Of a stretch of 64,000 nt of DNA, positions 1 to 10,329 are shown one piece after another. The position numbers were made by a program, and so were the translations under genes. Origin of the DNA: Symsagittifera roscoffensis (lineage: Eukaryota; Xenacoelomorpha; Acoela; Convolutidae); NCBI RefSeq assembly GCF_963678635.1, contig NC_087067.1:432001-496000 (forward strand), in the 5' to 3' direction. The notes under the pieces are model-generated. The model searched no databases, was not told the DNA's origin, and saw only the letters and a list, made by a program, of their open reading frames with translations. Within the stretch, counting starts at the first letter, position 1, and every line of letters starts with the position of its first letter.

Positions 1-289
1 CACAATTCCAAGGGGGTATTTCCTCCCTCCATCCACTGGCTGCGGCAAATCAAGGAATGATAAAAACGATGGTTGTTAAATACTGAATTGACTGGATTCT
101 AGTTCGCAAAAATAAGAGAGTAAACTAGAGGTCAACACATAACAGCTTGACAGTTCTAGGCTAATTGACAGGCAGGTACCAAACTCACACTTAATTATAA
201 TATGAGAAATCTCAGAGATAAGTAAATAAAGAATAGCAACTAAGATGATTGACAACTGAATATATTGTAGTCCCTGACAAAACTTCATT
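1..289. other. window edge, no gene recognised
   Basis: Similarity to the other family A copies stops near position 290. In E3 the matching integrase-tail sequence continues for hundreds of bases, but here it is replaced by unrelated AT-rich DNA. One minus-strand open frame (76-288) has hydrophobic runs but no recognisable family and no homologue elsewhere in the window. This is either flanking host DNA reached by a truncation of E1 or the far side of an internal deletion. The window ends before that can be decided. Confidence 0.4.
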
Positions 290-1300
290 GTGTTTTTTGT
301 CTCTATTTAAAATCAATTCGGTATGTGTGCCAAAGCTTTTTTTAAAAGCGTGTGTAATGGTAACTTATAACAAATTGATTCTTTTGTAGGTTGGCAAAAG
401 CTCTGTGTGTTTTTTGAGGAACTTGTTGTGAATATTATTGGTTTCCGTAGTTTTTGATTGAAAACGATTTCGAAAGGTGATAGTCCTAGGGTTGTTGTTA
501 TCTACGAATTATCAGCTTAGGGGAATAATTTTACATCTGTTGGCCATTCAGTATGTTTTGTATCATTTCCCTTTATGATACATCGGAGGTACTCTCGTAG
601 TGAACGGTTCATTCCTTAGACTAAATCATTAGTCCATGGGGCATGAGACGTTCGTAGTTTGTTTTTAATGATGTATAGATGGCGTGATGCAATGATTTCA
701 TTATTTATGAATTCAATTCCATTATCGGTGACAAGGGTTTCTGGTTATCCAAACTTTGCTATCCAGTGTTCGTAAAATGATGTAAATGCATAATGGGCAT
801 TACAATGAGGTACTGGAATGAGTGCTAAATAGTATGTAAATGCATCAATTATAACCATAAAAAGGAGTTTCCTTCTGAGGAGGGTGATATCGGTCCTTTT
901 GTATCAAATGAGAATCTGTCGTTGAAATATAAACCTTGTCCTTTAAAATCTTGTTTTTCTGCTATTTGTTTCTGATGTCGGTATGGTTTATTCAACTAGC
1001 ATGTTATGCAACCGTTACATAATACTTTTATCCAAATCAATGCGTTTGGAAAGAAACTAAAAACTTTGGATAGAATTTGAGTATGTTCTTTTTTCTGATC
1101 CTGCATGTCTTTTTGTATTTAAGGAATGTGAAATGTGAAATGCTAGGAGTATCATACTTAGGGGTAAACAGGGTAGTTTTAGTTCAAGTGTTTGGTATTC
1201 TAAAACATTGGTATTCTCATTTATTGATTGTTATTAATTTTTCTGAAGTATCGAGGGAGTGTTTTATTTCCTAGAATTAGGATATCTGCTTTCATGGTTT
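290..1300 (-). pseudogene. pol: E1 integrase remnant
   Basis: Reading the minus strand, the zinc-finger end shows CNGCITC (a CxxC-type pair), followed by a DTKGPIS segment holding the first catalytic aspartate and VTDNGIEF holding the second. The segment where the third catalytic acid is expected reads WTNDLV-stop-GMNRSL, so the glutamate codon has become TAA. Other stops and shifts are scattered through it. It aligns with E3 53720-54750 throughout. Integrase would join element cDNA to the host genome; this copy cannot. Similarity to E3 stops near 290. Confidence 0.75.
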
Positions 1301-1524
1301 TGTTTTATAATTGTGCCAAGAATTTAGTTGTCTAATGACTGGGTCAAGGTTTTGGTATTTTTGTAGTAGGTCAAGTGTCAATTTTTCTGTGGCTGGTGGA
1401 AAGACTTTTTCATTTTCTGCTTTTGAAAGATGTATGTTATCTAGAGGGTCATGTAGTTTAACAACTTGATTTATTGTGTATTTTGAATCTATATCTGGAG
1501 TTCCTGATAAAATTATGTTATCAG

Positions 1525-2250
1525 TTAAGTTTTCTTTTTCAATTCAGAGGAATAGGTCTGTCCTATACATATTTTGTTTAAGTGGTTTTGTTGTGTATTG
1601 TTTTTGACCAATGATGAATATGGTATCGGTTTAAATGTAGAGTTACCTAATAAGTCTACTTCGTAGTGATTATTTCGGCAATCTGGATGTAAAAGAAAGT
1701 GTTGTATTTTATTTATTTGCGCATTATCAACGTCAGTTTTTACTGCATGTTTGCATTCTAATTGTGGTAACCTTTCGCCTTTTGCAAGAAAAATCTGAAT
1801 ATTTTGTGGTTTTCCTTCTGGTATTTTTCTTGTTATTAAATCAGGTGGTGTGTTTCGACTGAGTGTGTCCGGCAATGCAATATTTTTTGCTGCGGTCCAA
1901 ACTATATGTAAGTTTGAGAATTTCATTAGAATTAATTGAAATCTATAAACTGTATGGTTTGGATTTGATTTTTGTGTAAATAGAAAAGTTATAGGTTTAT
2001 GATCTTTAAATAGAACTGTTGGATGTTTTGATCCAAGTATTAAAAATTCGTATTCAGTGAGAATATATATTTAAACCGTGCATTCTCTCATAAGTGTAGA
2101 GATTCTAAGTGAATAGTCTTGAGTTTGCTGAAATAAGATTCATTTTTTTTGTTCCACTGTAAGATTGTCATAATGCTGCGCCGATGCCGAAACTTGAGGC
2201 GTCGCACATAGCATAAAATGGTTGGTCTGGATCTGGAATAGTATTTGATA
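1525..2250 (-). pseudogene. pol: E1 RNase H domain and connection to integrase
   Basis: The longest open piece (1525-1926, about 133 codons) aligns nearly residue for residue with E3 53140-53520, including the IVWTAAKNIALPDTLSRN segment that ends gypsy-type RNase H domains. Upstream on the minus strand to about 2250 lies the rest of RNase H, including the CDASSFGIGA segment with the first catalytic aspartate (cgtcgcacatagcat on the plus strand near 2200), broken by frameshifts. The domain degrades the RNA of the RNA-DNA hybrid during reverse transcription. The reading frame is not continuous with reverse transcriptase. Confidence 0.7.
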
Positions 2251-3480
2251 TTTGTTCAGTGATGAGTCTTTTCATTTCTTCAAATCGTTTTTAATGTTCT
2301 GTTGTCCATTCAAATTTATTTTGTCGTCTGAGAATATTTAAAATGGTCTTCAATATGATTGCGTTTTATAGACGTACTTACCTAAAAAGTTTAGCATTCC
2401 ATGAAATTTTTGGATTTTTTTATATTGATGGAGGTTGAAGTTTTATGATTGCATCTATGCGAGAGTTTAATGGAGTGATTGTATTTCCTTCAAAAAAATG
2501 TCCAAAGAATTTTACAGCAGAGCAGGGAGGAAAAAATGTGATTTGTCTGGGGTTGCTTTCATGTTTTTTTGAGTAGTATTATGTGGTATTTATCTAATAC
2601 TTTAAGCACTTCGTGTTTGGTTGTTCTGTTTGTGATTGCTTGAACTTATCGTCTAAGTAGGTTATGACATTTTTACTGAGAACGAGCTGTCCAAAAATTT
2701 TACTCATAAAAACTGAAAATGCTACTGGTCCTATGGAAATTCCACAGAAAGTCTATTGAATTCGTATTGTTGATTTCCAATAAGGAATTATGTTAAGCGT
2801 TGTGATTGATCATCTAGTCGCGTTTGATTGAATGAGCAGTTCATGTCAGCTGTTGTAAAGTTTTTTTCGTTTATTTTTTGAGAATTACTTAAATTGGTTC
2901 TATGGGCCAATAACATTTAGATTCATCAATGAGGGAATTGAGACATCTTCCGTCTAGATTAATTTTTAATGATTTTCCCTTACTAGAATAATAACGGGAT
3001 TTTAGAATGTAATTCATTTTGGTTGCTCTTCTTTATTTACTGGAGAAATGATTTTGTATTGTTCGAATGTGTCTAATAAATTATTGACTTTATCGTGCAA
3101 GTGATTTGGAACTCTACTTGCTCGTTAATTTTTGAAAAATGCGCCAGTTTTAGAGGTAGATGTAGTGGTGAGTTTAGTTTTCTAACATCGAATTTAGATA
3201 TGGTGCAAACCATTTAGGTATTTAAGTAGTAGTTCAGCTAGTTGTTCAAATTCTTATTGTGCAATTCGGGAGAGTTGAAAATTGAAAATTGTCAGAAATT
3301 TTTGTTGGTCATTAGTATATTTCGATATCTGAAATGTTGGTTTTAAATGCGGTGTTTTTGCAAAGTAGTCTGTGTTTCGTTTTGGATCATTTATCATATT
3401 ATTAGATGATAATTCTTCATTAGGAATTGTTGTTTGGCATATATTTGACACTTTCACGATATTATTTACTCTATATGCAT
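2251..3480 (-). pseudogene. pol: E1 reverse transcriptase remnant
   Basis: The polymerase active-site box is intact as TYLDDKFKQ, with the YLDD codons at 2648-2659. Upstream on the minus strand the fingers region aligns with E3 51400-52130; an open piece at 3254-3457 (67 codons) matches the E3 segment containing CQSTILDEELS. Stops and single-base shifts break it into at least five pieces. Neither this RT nor that of E3 is uninterrupted, and E2 has none. Confidence 0.75.
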
Positions 3481-4580
3481 TTTCTTTTGTTGTTTTTATT
3501 TCTTAATAACCTGAAAATTCTAGAAATAATGTTATTTTTAAAGGAGAATTATTGCTTACGTGTTAAAAAATTTTATCTAAGTTTGTAATATTTGTGTATT
3601 TAATTGATGAGATTGTTACTCAAAAAAGATTATGAATTGGCTTGATTTTAATGTCTGACATATATAGTCGTTGTTTGTATTGTATCATGTTGTTTTGGTG
3701 GACTTAATTTATTGAGAAGTTATATAAATCCTGCCAGTCGTTCCAGGTGTTTTTGTTCTTGGTTAAATATAGGGTAAAATTTGGAGAAAAATGGAGGTTG
3801 TTTGTTTAATCTTTGAAAGAATGTAAGTGATGTAATTTTCGTTCTTGTATATTTATCCTCTATATGTAATTTGCTATATGAGATAATAGTAAGGGGAATT
3901 TTTTAGAAATAAATGGTATTCCAAAAATATTGCGTTTTATATCTGTGATATGGAATGTTTGTTTGAAAGGTTTAGCTAAAACTTTAGCTAAAAGTCCGAG
4001 TGGGACTAAGGAGTAAATGAATTTTTCCGAAACTTGTTTAACTTGATTCTTGTGCTGTAACTAATTTGCTTGAGGTCTTGAAGGTAATATTTTTGAATGT
4101 AAAGTTTGTATTTCATTCCATGTGGGAAAGTCTGTAATATTTGATTTTGCTCCTGAGTCTACTAAAAAAATAAACTTCGAGGTCTGGTGACTGAAAATCT
4201 TTGCCCTTTGGATGTTCTAAGAGATGTGAAAATGTGTAAATTTTTTCTTTTGGTAGTTGTTGTGTAATTTCGGTGTTCTGATTTATATTGTTTGTAATTG
4301 AACTTTCTTTAAATTCTTGTTCGGTATAGCCTGTTGTGTTTTGTGTATTATCGGAATTTTTAAAATTTTTAAAATTCTTATTGTTTTGCTAAAAATTCGA
4401 TTCAATTTGTGTTTCTTATTCATTTTCATTTTGAAGCATGTTTGTTGAAAGCGTATTTTCTGTTTCGCTCTCATCATCTGTGGATTCACAATTTTTGTGA
4501 TTTAGTTGTAATACTGAATTTTTTGTGTTATCATTACCAGGAGGGTCTGATTGGGCTTCCTCATTTGATTGTACTTGGTT
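3481..4580 (-). pseudogene. pol: E1 protease and upstream linker
   Basis: A retroviral-type aspartic protease is recognised from VDSGAKSNIT, the DSG codons lying at 4151-4159. A frameshift sits a few codons before the active site. The linker upstream contains an acidic NCESTDDESE segment that is also present in E3 (near 50510) and E2 (near 17480), so it is a family feature. Immediately further upstream, where gag should be, the sequence changes to leader DNA. Confidence 0.7.
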
Positions 4581-4984
4581 GATATGTTTTTAATGTTTAG
4601 GTGTGCTACTGTAATAGAATAAATTAAATTTAGGTTCAATTGAAATTAAAGATTCAAGGGAAGTCTTGATGATCTGTTTATGAAAGAAAAGTGAAATATG
4701 GAAAGCAAGGATAAGCCTTTATGAGTTTTAACGTAAAAGTTTTGCTTTTAAGAAAATTTAAAAGTTAAAATTCGATGATACTTTTTTTGAATTTTTGCAG
4801 GTAGGCTTCAGGGGATGAAGCTGACAATGATTTTTAATATTAAATAATTTTTGTCTTTTTTATTGAATAATTTTTTTAATCGAACGTTTTGATTTACTGC
4901 AGATTATGGGGATATCGACTTGTGCTCTTTTTATCAGTCGTTATTGTATAGATAGTAGTTTTAGCACCAAAAAGGTTTTTGAAG

Positions 4985-5290
4985 AATTGTTCTTCAATTA
5001 TTTTCATGTCAACATATGAAAATTTAAATTTACTGCATAAAGTACTCTAAATACAAAAAGTGTTCCGGTTTCCATCGTACTATCATGTAGCAAAGTGGTT
5101 CGTTTCCTGATCGTTTTTCACGCCACGATCTTGATCTTCTTTCAATACCTGGTATTTGTATTTCTTGTATTGTTTGAAATTGGGCGTAGATTTATTGAGA
5201 AGTAGAGACATTTCTATCAATCTATCTAGTGCGTCTAGCATTTTTGCAATTTTGTAATTGTCTAATGCTAAGTTGTATTGTCTAATTCTA
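4985..5290 (-). pseudogene. E1 copy of leader small ORF 1
   Basis: Minus-strand translation in pieces gives LDRLIEMSLLLNKS, then RNEPLCYMIVRWKPE, matching E3 small ORF 1 (45467-45727) in order. It begins about 40 bases downstream of the primer binding site, as in E2 and E3. Frameshifts break the frame. Function unknown; see the finding on small ORFs upstream of gag. A 97-bp part of it (5004-5100) is repeated exactly at 5902-5998. Confidence 0.55.
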
Positions 5291-5319
5291 AGTTAGTTAA
5301 GGTCTTGTTCGAGACTTTT

Positions 5320-5329
5320 GGTCGCACCA
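5320..5329 (-). promoter_or_regulatory. E1 primer binding site
   Basis: TGGTGCGACC on the minus strand, two bases after the LTR end. It begins with TGG, as expected for pairing with the CCA end of a tRNA. The identical ten bases occupy the same place in E3, and E2 has TGGTGCAACC. The priming tRNA was not identified. Confidence 0.65.
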
Positions 5330-5331
5330 GA

Positions 5332-5722
5332 TGAGTTATGACCTATTGGTTATACTCATAGAGTAACTTCAGATAAGATACACCGTCTGCTCGTCACGCT
5401 ATCTTAACTTCGGGCGGATAGATTCGTGCAACTTCTTAGTCTAATACCGATCTTAATCTTACTCTTATATCTCCTAGTCTCAATAGATCTAGTGTATACT
5501 GGTATTTGCGGGTTAGTTATCTGTAACTTGTGCCAAAGGAAAACACTTGTCTTCTAAAATTTATTCAAACTGTTCTGGCGCTGAAACTACAAGTAGTTTT
5601 AGCACTTACAAATAAGTGTCAATGTAAGAGATGGAATATGATTGCTTAGTTAGTAATATTTTATAGTGATAATGTATTAATAACATAATTGGTTTTAAAA
5701 TACTAGTTTAGAACTGGTTGCA
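5332..5722 (-). repeat. E1 5' LTR of family A
   Basis: About 391 bp; in element orientation it starts TGCAACCAG and ends CTCA. It aligns over its length with the LTRs at 7228-7618, 21918-22307, 5998-6384 and 62511-62921. Conserved parts are a TATA-like AGATATAAGAG, a downstream block ending GATAGCGTGACGAGCAGA, and an upstream 28-bp palindrome at 5578-5605. It should act as promoter (U3) and leader start of the element. Confidence 0.85.
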
Positions 5723-5997
5723 ATATATACAAGCTTTGAGGGGGAGCGCGCGCCTAGAAAACGCAGTTTTTTATCTGTTTTTTCAAAAATTTGCCTTTGG
5801 CGCAGAAATTTGGCCACAACTGCGTATTTTTACTGCTCTAGGAGAGCTCGAAAAATCAGTTTGGTCGGCCTAAAAAAATACGTGAAATTTTTCGATTTTT
5901 TTCATGTCAACATATGAAAATTTAAATTTACTGCATAAAGTACTCTAAATACAAAAAGTGTTCCGGTTTCCATCGTACTATCATGTAGCAAAGTGGT
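5723..5997. other. spacer with an exact 97-bp repeat
   Basis: No gene. The first part (about 5740-5900) is unassigned, with GC-rich bits such as GAGCGCGCGCC. Bases 5902-5998 duplicate 5004-5100 of E1 without visible mismatch and in the same orientation, and run directly into the truncated start of the plus-strand LTR fragment. Confidence 0.6.
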
Positions 5998-6384
5998 TTA
6001 TGATTGGATAAATTAGATATTTTACCACTGTAAAGTATTTAATATTAACCAATCATGATCCATCTAACTAACAACCCACTTATTTGTAAGTGCTGAAATT
6101 ACTTGTAATTTCAGCACCAGAGAGATTTGAATTTAACTTAGAAATTAGTTGACTCTCCAAGAGGACTTCAGCAGCCGCAATAAACCAGTATACCCTAGAT
6201 CTATTGAGCCTAGCAGAGACTAGTTAAACAACCTGAGACTAGATAGTATAAGAGTAAGATTAGGATCGGTATTAGACTAAGAAGTTGCACGAATCTATCC
6301 GGCCGAAAATAAGATAGCGTGACGAGCAGACGGTGTACCCTATCCGAAATTACTCTATGAGTTAACCACCTCGGACCTAACTCA
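5998..6384 (+). repeat. LTR fragment of family A, plus orientation
   Basis: Closest by eye to the E3 3' LTR. It shares the block around TAACCAATCATGATCC, the palindrome (6090-6117), the TATA-like box and the CTCA end. The first 30-40 bases expected of the LTR are replaced by the 97-bp repeat, and no primer binding site or internal sequence follows the end. It is therefore a solo LTR, truncated at its start, opposite in orientation to the two neighbouring elements. Confidence 0.8.
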
Positions 6385-7227
6385 CAGCACACGTTAACTT
6401 GATTAGCTATCAAATACTTATTAATATCAAACAGCACACCTTTGGAGAAAAAAATTTTTGGGTCGCTTTCTAATTTTTTTCAGTTTAAAAAAACTACAGA
6501 AGTCTTCAGAAAAAATAACAGTTTGAAAAACATAGGTAAATCGAGAAACACGTTTAGTAGGGACGAAATATTTTTTGTAGAACCAGGTCAAATAATGAGT
6601 TGAAATGCAGCTCTATTAATTGAATCTGTTCAAGTTAAAATTAATGGTGAAATAAAACAAACAAGAATGAATTCAGAAGATTTTAAAACTCGACGAACAA
6701 AATATTGCCTATAGAAACTGACTTCCTTTCATTTGTCAATAGTTTTTCAACGAAATCTCGTCAGGATAGTTTTCCGAAACTTAGCCTCAATTTCAGCTTT
6801 CAGGTATAGGTTTTAGTTGAATTATCAATTATGCTCCCAACTGTTTTGAGGTACTTTCGCTCACTCGCATCGGTTTGTCAGAGTCGCAGCCTCCGATTAG
6901 TCCAACTTTCAGCTCTGGAATATTCAGCCTCTATTGGCGGAGAATTCCTTTTGTGTTCACTCGCTGTTGACAGACTTAGAAAACACACGCTTCCATACCT
7001 TCGGTTTTGCTTTCAAATCCTCGTTTGAGCTCAATTTCACCTAACTCAGCATTTCCGATCCGAGTTTGTTTTCGCTACTGAAAACATTTTGCTGGCTTAT
7101 CAACTAGACAAAGAGATCTATTTTTGTAATTATTTCAACAGTATTCTACCTGAAAAGTTGGGATCTGTAGAAACACTGTGAGTTCGTTCAAAAATATACG
7201 AGAAAAACTGTTCAGCCCCCTCACAAT
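6385..7227. other. intergenic, no gene seen
   Basis: AT-rich single-copy-looking DNA between the LTR fragment and E2. The only sizeable open frame (6831-7028, plus) has no family resemblance, no splice context and no repeat elsewhere in the window. Confidence 0.4.
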
Positions 7228-7618
7228 TGAGTTTAAGCCAGAGGTAGCTTTCTCATAGAGTAATTTCAGATGAGGTGCACCGTCTGTTCGTCACGCTATC
7301 TTATTTTTGGCTGGATAGATTCGTGCAACTTCTTAGTCTAATACCAATCTAAATTTTACTCTTATATCTCCTAGTCTCAATAGATCTAGTGTATACTGGT
7401 ATTTGCGGGTTAGATATCCGCAACTTGTTCCAAAGGAGAACAACTGTCTTCTAAGATTTATTCAAATTGTTCTGGTGCTGAAACTACAAGTAGTTTCAGC
7501 ACTACAAATATTTTTCAGTGTTAGTTATGGAATACGATTGAATAATTAGTAATATTTTATAGGGATAGCTTTACCAATCATAGAAATGGTTATAAATACT
7601 AGTTTAGAACTTGTTTCA
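7228..7618 (-). repeat. E2 3' LTR
   Basis: 391 bp; in element orientation it starts TGAAACAAG and ends CTCA. It carries the TATA-like ATATAAGAG and the perfect palindrome at 7475-7502. Confidence 0.85.
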
Positions 7619-7622
7619 CTCA

Positions 7623-7946
7623 TCAGGGCTTTAGAGATTTTTTAGTTTTTGAATTGTTTAATGAAGTGAAGGACGGATGGAGAGATTTCTTATTCTTCTG
7701 AGTAGTTTCCTTTTGAGTGGTTGGAGCAGTGACTTCGTGAAGAAAGAAGAGATGTAGTTGTTTTTGTAGAGAAAAGAAGGACAGTGGGTCGTCTTGAGTG
7801 ATCAGGTCAAGATTCTGAATCCATGCAATGATCTGTCGATTTCGCTGAGCTTTGAGCGAAACTACGTGCAAGATGAAGTTTGATATTTTTGTGTGAAGTT
7901 CCAAGTGACTAGGATCGGTATGTGAGACCACCATTGAGTTGGCCAT
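7623..7946 (-). CDS. E2 ORF-Y (last ORF before the 3' LTR), unknown function
   Basis: An open frame of 107 codons ending a few bases before the 3' LTR. Its product is Gln/Lys/Thr-rich at the C-terminus. Part of it resembles the broken frame at the same place in E3 (62250-62480): both have a Pro-Ser-containing segment followed by LQ and basic residues before a Phe-rich stretch. The similarity is weak but positional. The matching N-terminal piece appears separated from it in E2 by a 0.56-kb insertion; that upstream piece (8540-8600) matches the E3 start at 62075. No domain recognised. Confidence 0.4.
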   Translation of the reverse strand: MANSMVVSHTDPSHLELHTKISNFILHVVSLKAQRNRQIIAWIQNLDLITQDDPLSFFSLQKQLHLFFLHEVTAPTTQKETTQKNKKSLHPSFTSLNNSKTKKSLKP

Positions 7947-7959
7947 TGGTCTTTTTCGA

Positions 7960-8520
7960 TGGTTTCCTTTGCTGCGATGTTGAGTCGAAACTTTAAATCC
8001 TTCGAGGGTTGTGACTACGGCAACAAAGCGATGTTTTCGCCATTCCAGAGTTGGAATGTCATCGAGTTTTCATCTCCTTTGCTGCTCGTTCCCTTTGCTC
8101 TTCTACATTGGATTTTTGTATCTATGTCTTGTTAAAGAAATCAGTTTTAGTTATATTGTGCTTTTACTTCTTTTCGCAAAAAGTGTTTTTGGTTCGGTTA
8201 TTTCAAAAATTCGCTCACCCTAGTGCAACTCTCGTCAAAATTAGAGTGTGTGTCTTTAGCGTGGTTGTAGCGCGGTGGGTTAGTCCGGCTATCGGGCATG
8301 CTCAGGATGTCCTACTGGGCGGTGAGGCCAGTGAGGGATAATAATTTTGCCGTCTCTTTGGCCAGCTTCCCGTTTTTGTTTTACTTTTGTTCTGTTTTAT
8401 CGGATGTTTTTCTCTTTTTTCTTTTGGTTGTTTCCTTTCTCAAAAGTAGACTAATGTGTTTTTGTTTTTAATTTGACATTTTTTGTGTTTCCTTTGCCTT
8501 CAATAAAAATTGAAAGTGAG
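7960..8520 (+). repeat. insertion inside E2, possibly a SINE-like sequence
   Basis: This stretch has no counterpart in E3 and interrupts the ORF-Y region. On the plus strand it contains GTAGCGCGGTGGGTTAGTCC near 8269, which resembles a pol III A-box region of tRNA-derived SINEs, then a pyrimidine-rich tract and an AATAAA at about 8502 followed by an A-run. No convincing B-box was found and no target duplication. It could equally be a fragment of a host transcript. Open frames within it look accidental. Confidence 0.3.
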
Positions 8521-8539
8521 TTTCAAAAAAATATTTTAT

Positions 8540-10100
8540 TCAGTTTTAATCTGGATTTTAACGGCTTTCGGTACCGTGGGACTTTCTTATTAGAGAGGTT
8601 GTTTTTGTGGCGTTAGTAAGCTGCGTTGGCTAGTTTAAGCTAACTCTTATAATTCCTTCCAACCGGGTTAAAGGAGAGTTTGAAACGCGTGAATACAAGT
8701 TAGAGCTGTTATCAGTGAGATTTGAAATTTGAAATTTATATATTTAACTTTTCTTCGCGGGCGAGTTGTGCGAGTTTGGTGGAAAGAGTGTGTGAAATGT
8801 GGTTGAGTAAAGAGACTATTTGAAATTTACAAAATATACTCATATAAAAAGGTTTGTTTTCGATAATTTGTTTTCAAATATTAATTTACTGTTTGATTTT
8901 TTTTAAAAGTTATCAATTTACTGCTTTAGTATAGAAGTTTACTGCGTCTATCACTAAAATCGCTTGTTAAATTGAAATTTGAAAAGCTTAGAAAAAGAGT
9001 TTGGGCTTTTTTAATTGTTTTTATTTCTTTTAGGCGAAGGAATTATGAAATTTAAAAAAAAGAAAAGTGAGAAATTCATAAAGAATGGTGAGTGTTTTGT
9101 TTTAAATGTTAGTTTAGGTGTTTGTATTCATACTTAAAACTAATATTCATAATAATACCTCCATCCTGAAAAAATCCATTGGAAAAGTTAGTTCGGACTG
9201 TGTAATTTTACGATTAGTTTTGCAAGCATTCTGATTATGAGCTCGTTTTGAGCAGAAGCCAGAGAAGCTCCAGCGCTCTGATGTTCTTCAGTTCTTCGGT
9301 TTGTAGTGAGAATTCATGACTTGTGTTCTGAATTAAGTTATATAATTTGTGGTTGAATTTAGTGTTGTGAATGTATTCTAGTATGGTGACTTCAATCGGC
9401 GGTATATAGTCTTGGGGGACTATTAATGGGCGGGATTCATCAATGGCGAAGGATTTGTTTAGTGGGCAGTATGTATACTTCTGGCGAACGGGATCATAAT
9501 TACGGAGGAAGCCGTGCAGATTTGTCGATTTTATGGTGGAAGTGAAATTTTAAAAATATGGTGAAAATTAATTTGAATTAATAAACATAAATCGATGTTG
9601 TGGGTTAAGTGTTAAAGTTTTAGTTGGTAAAATGTTAAAGCATTATTTGTGTAATGAAGATGTTTTTTGTTGTGTGATAAAACTATCTAACTCATGCTCT
9701 AATTGATTATCTGTGATAAGGCAAGGTGCATCGTGTTTTTCGCTTGACATCTTGGAAAGGATAGGGGTAGCATCATGTATGAAGAGGGGGAGGGAGAGGT
9801 TTTCTTGGGAAGCTGGGGAGTAAGGGGCTGGAACGGTGGTTGTGAAAAAGTAGAAGGGCTGGATTCTGAATCGAATATACCGTCCGAAGTTTCTACATTG
9901 GAGTTATTTAAGTTAGAGATAGTGTTAAAAATGATTTGTGTTGAGTAGTCTGAATACCTTCGCGGTGAGTTAGAAAAAAAACTGGGTTGGGTGAAAATGT
10001 GAGGTCTGAAAGAAAAAAGCGGGAGAACTGTCGATGGAGGTTGGATGGGTAGGAAAGGGAGCCGTTGAGGAATCCAAAGTGTCGGCTCATCGTGTGCTAA
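8540..10100 (-). pseudogene. E2 ORF-X, second surface-protein-like gene, decayed
   Basis: Minus-strand pieces match E3 ORF-X in order. The start (10090 downward) matches the E3 segment beginning at 59826 (MSR.. then Ser/Pro-rich sequence). Near 9500-9250 an open stretch contains GFLRNYDPVRQKYTYCPL and LYNLIQNTSHEF, aligning with E3 61285-61560 (GILCNYDPVTQVYTFSPL and LYNLIQNTPHEF). Conservation between copies whose DNA is otherwise well diverged indicates a real gene of the family. It lies downstream of the envelope-like gene and upstream of ORF-Y. Function unknown; possible relation to the envelope-like gene is given under findings. Confidence 0.55.
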
Positions 10101-10269
10101 AAAGATGGTCGTTTTGAGAACGAAAAATGATTGGGTGTGGTTGTTCTATACTTTGCTCAAATAGTCGTCGGTTTTGGACTGCTGGAGTCTTATATGAGAT
10201 ACTGGACTTCGTGGAAAGCTATTTCCTTGAGAGGTAAGCTCCATGATTGCTAGCGTGTTTCTATAATTT

Positions 10270-10325
10270 CGTGGGACTAAGGTTGAAGGATAATTATGTT
10301 GGACTAAGGTTGAAGGATAATTATG
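10270..10325. repeat. 28-bp tandem duplication
   Basis: GGACTAAGGTTGAAGGATAA followed by TTATGTT occurs twice head to tail inside the linker downstream of the envelope-like gene of E2. E3 has a single version of the region. Confidence 0.6.
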
Positions 10326-10329
10326 TTCT

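Larger units (their letters stand above)
290..5722 (-). mobile_element. E1: truncated copy of giant gypsy-type LTR retrotransposon family A
   Basis: Minus-strand element fragment. It opens with a 5' LTR at 5332-5722, then a primer binding site, a decayed small leader ORF, protease, reverse transcriptase, RNase H and integrase in the Ty3/gypsy order PR-RT-RH-INT. The whole of gag is missing: sequence jumps from leader (down to about 4620) to the linker just before protease (about 4560). Everything after integrase is also missing at the left end. Each domain matches E3 at protein level but carries many stops and frameshifts, so the copy cannot make proteins. The coding strand is strongly A-rich, as in E2 and E3. 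Confidence 0.85.

Noticed and set aside
8250-8340. tRNA gene at the A-box-like sequence
   Set aside because: No B-box and no cloverleaf could be drawn.
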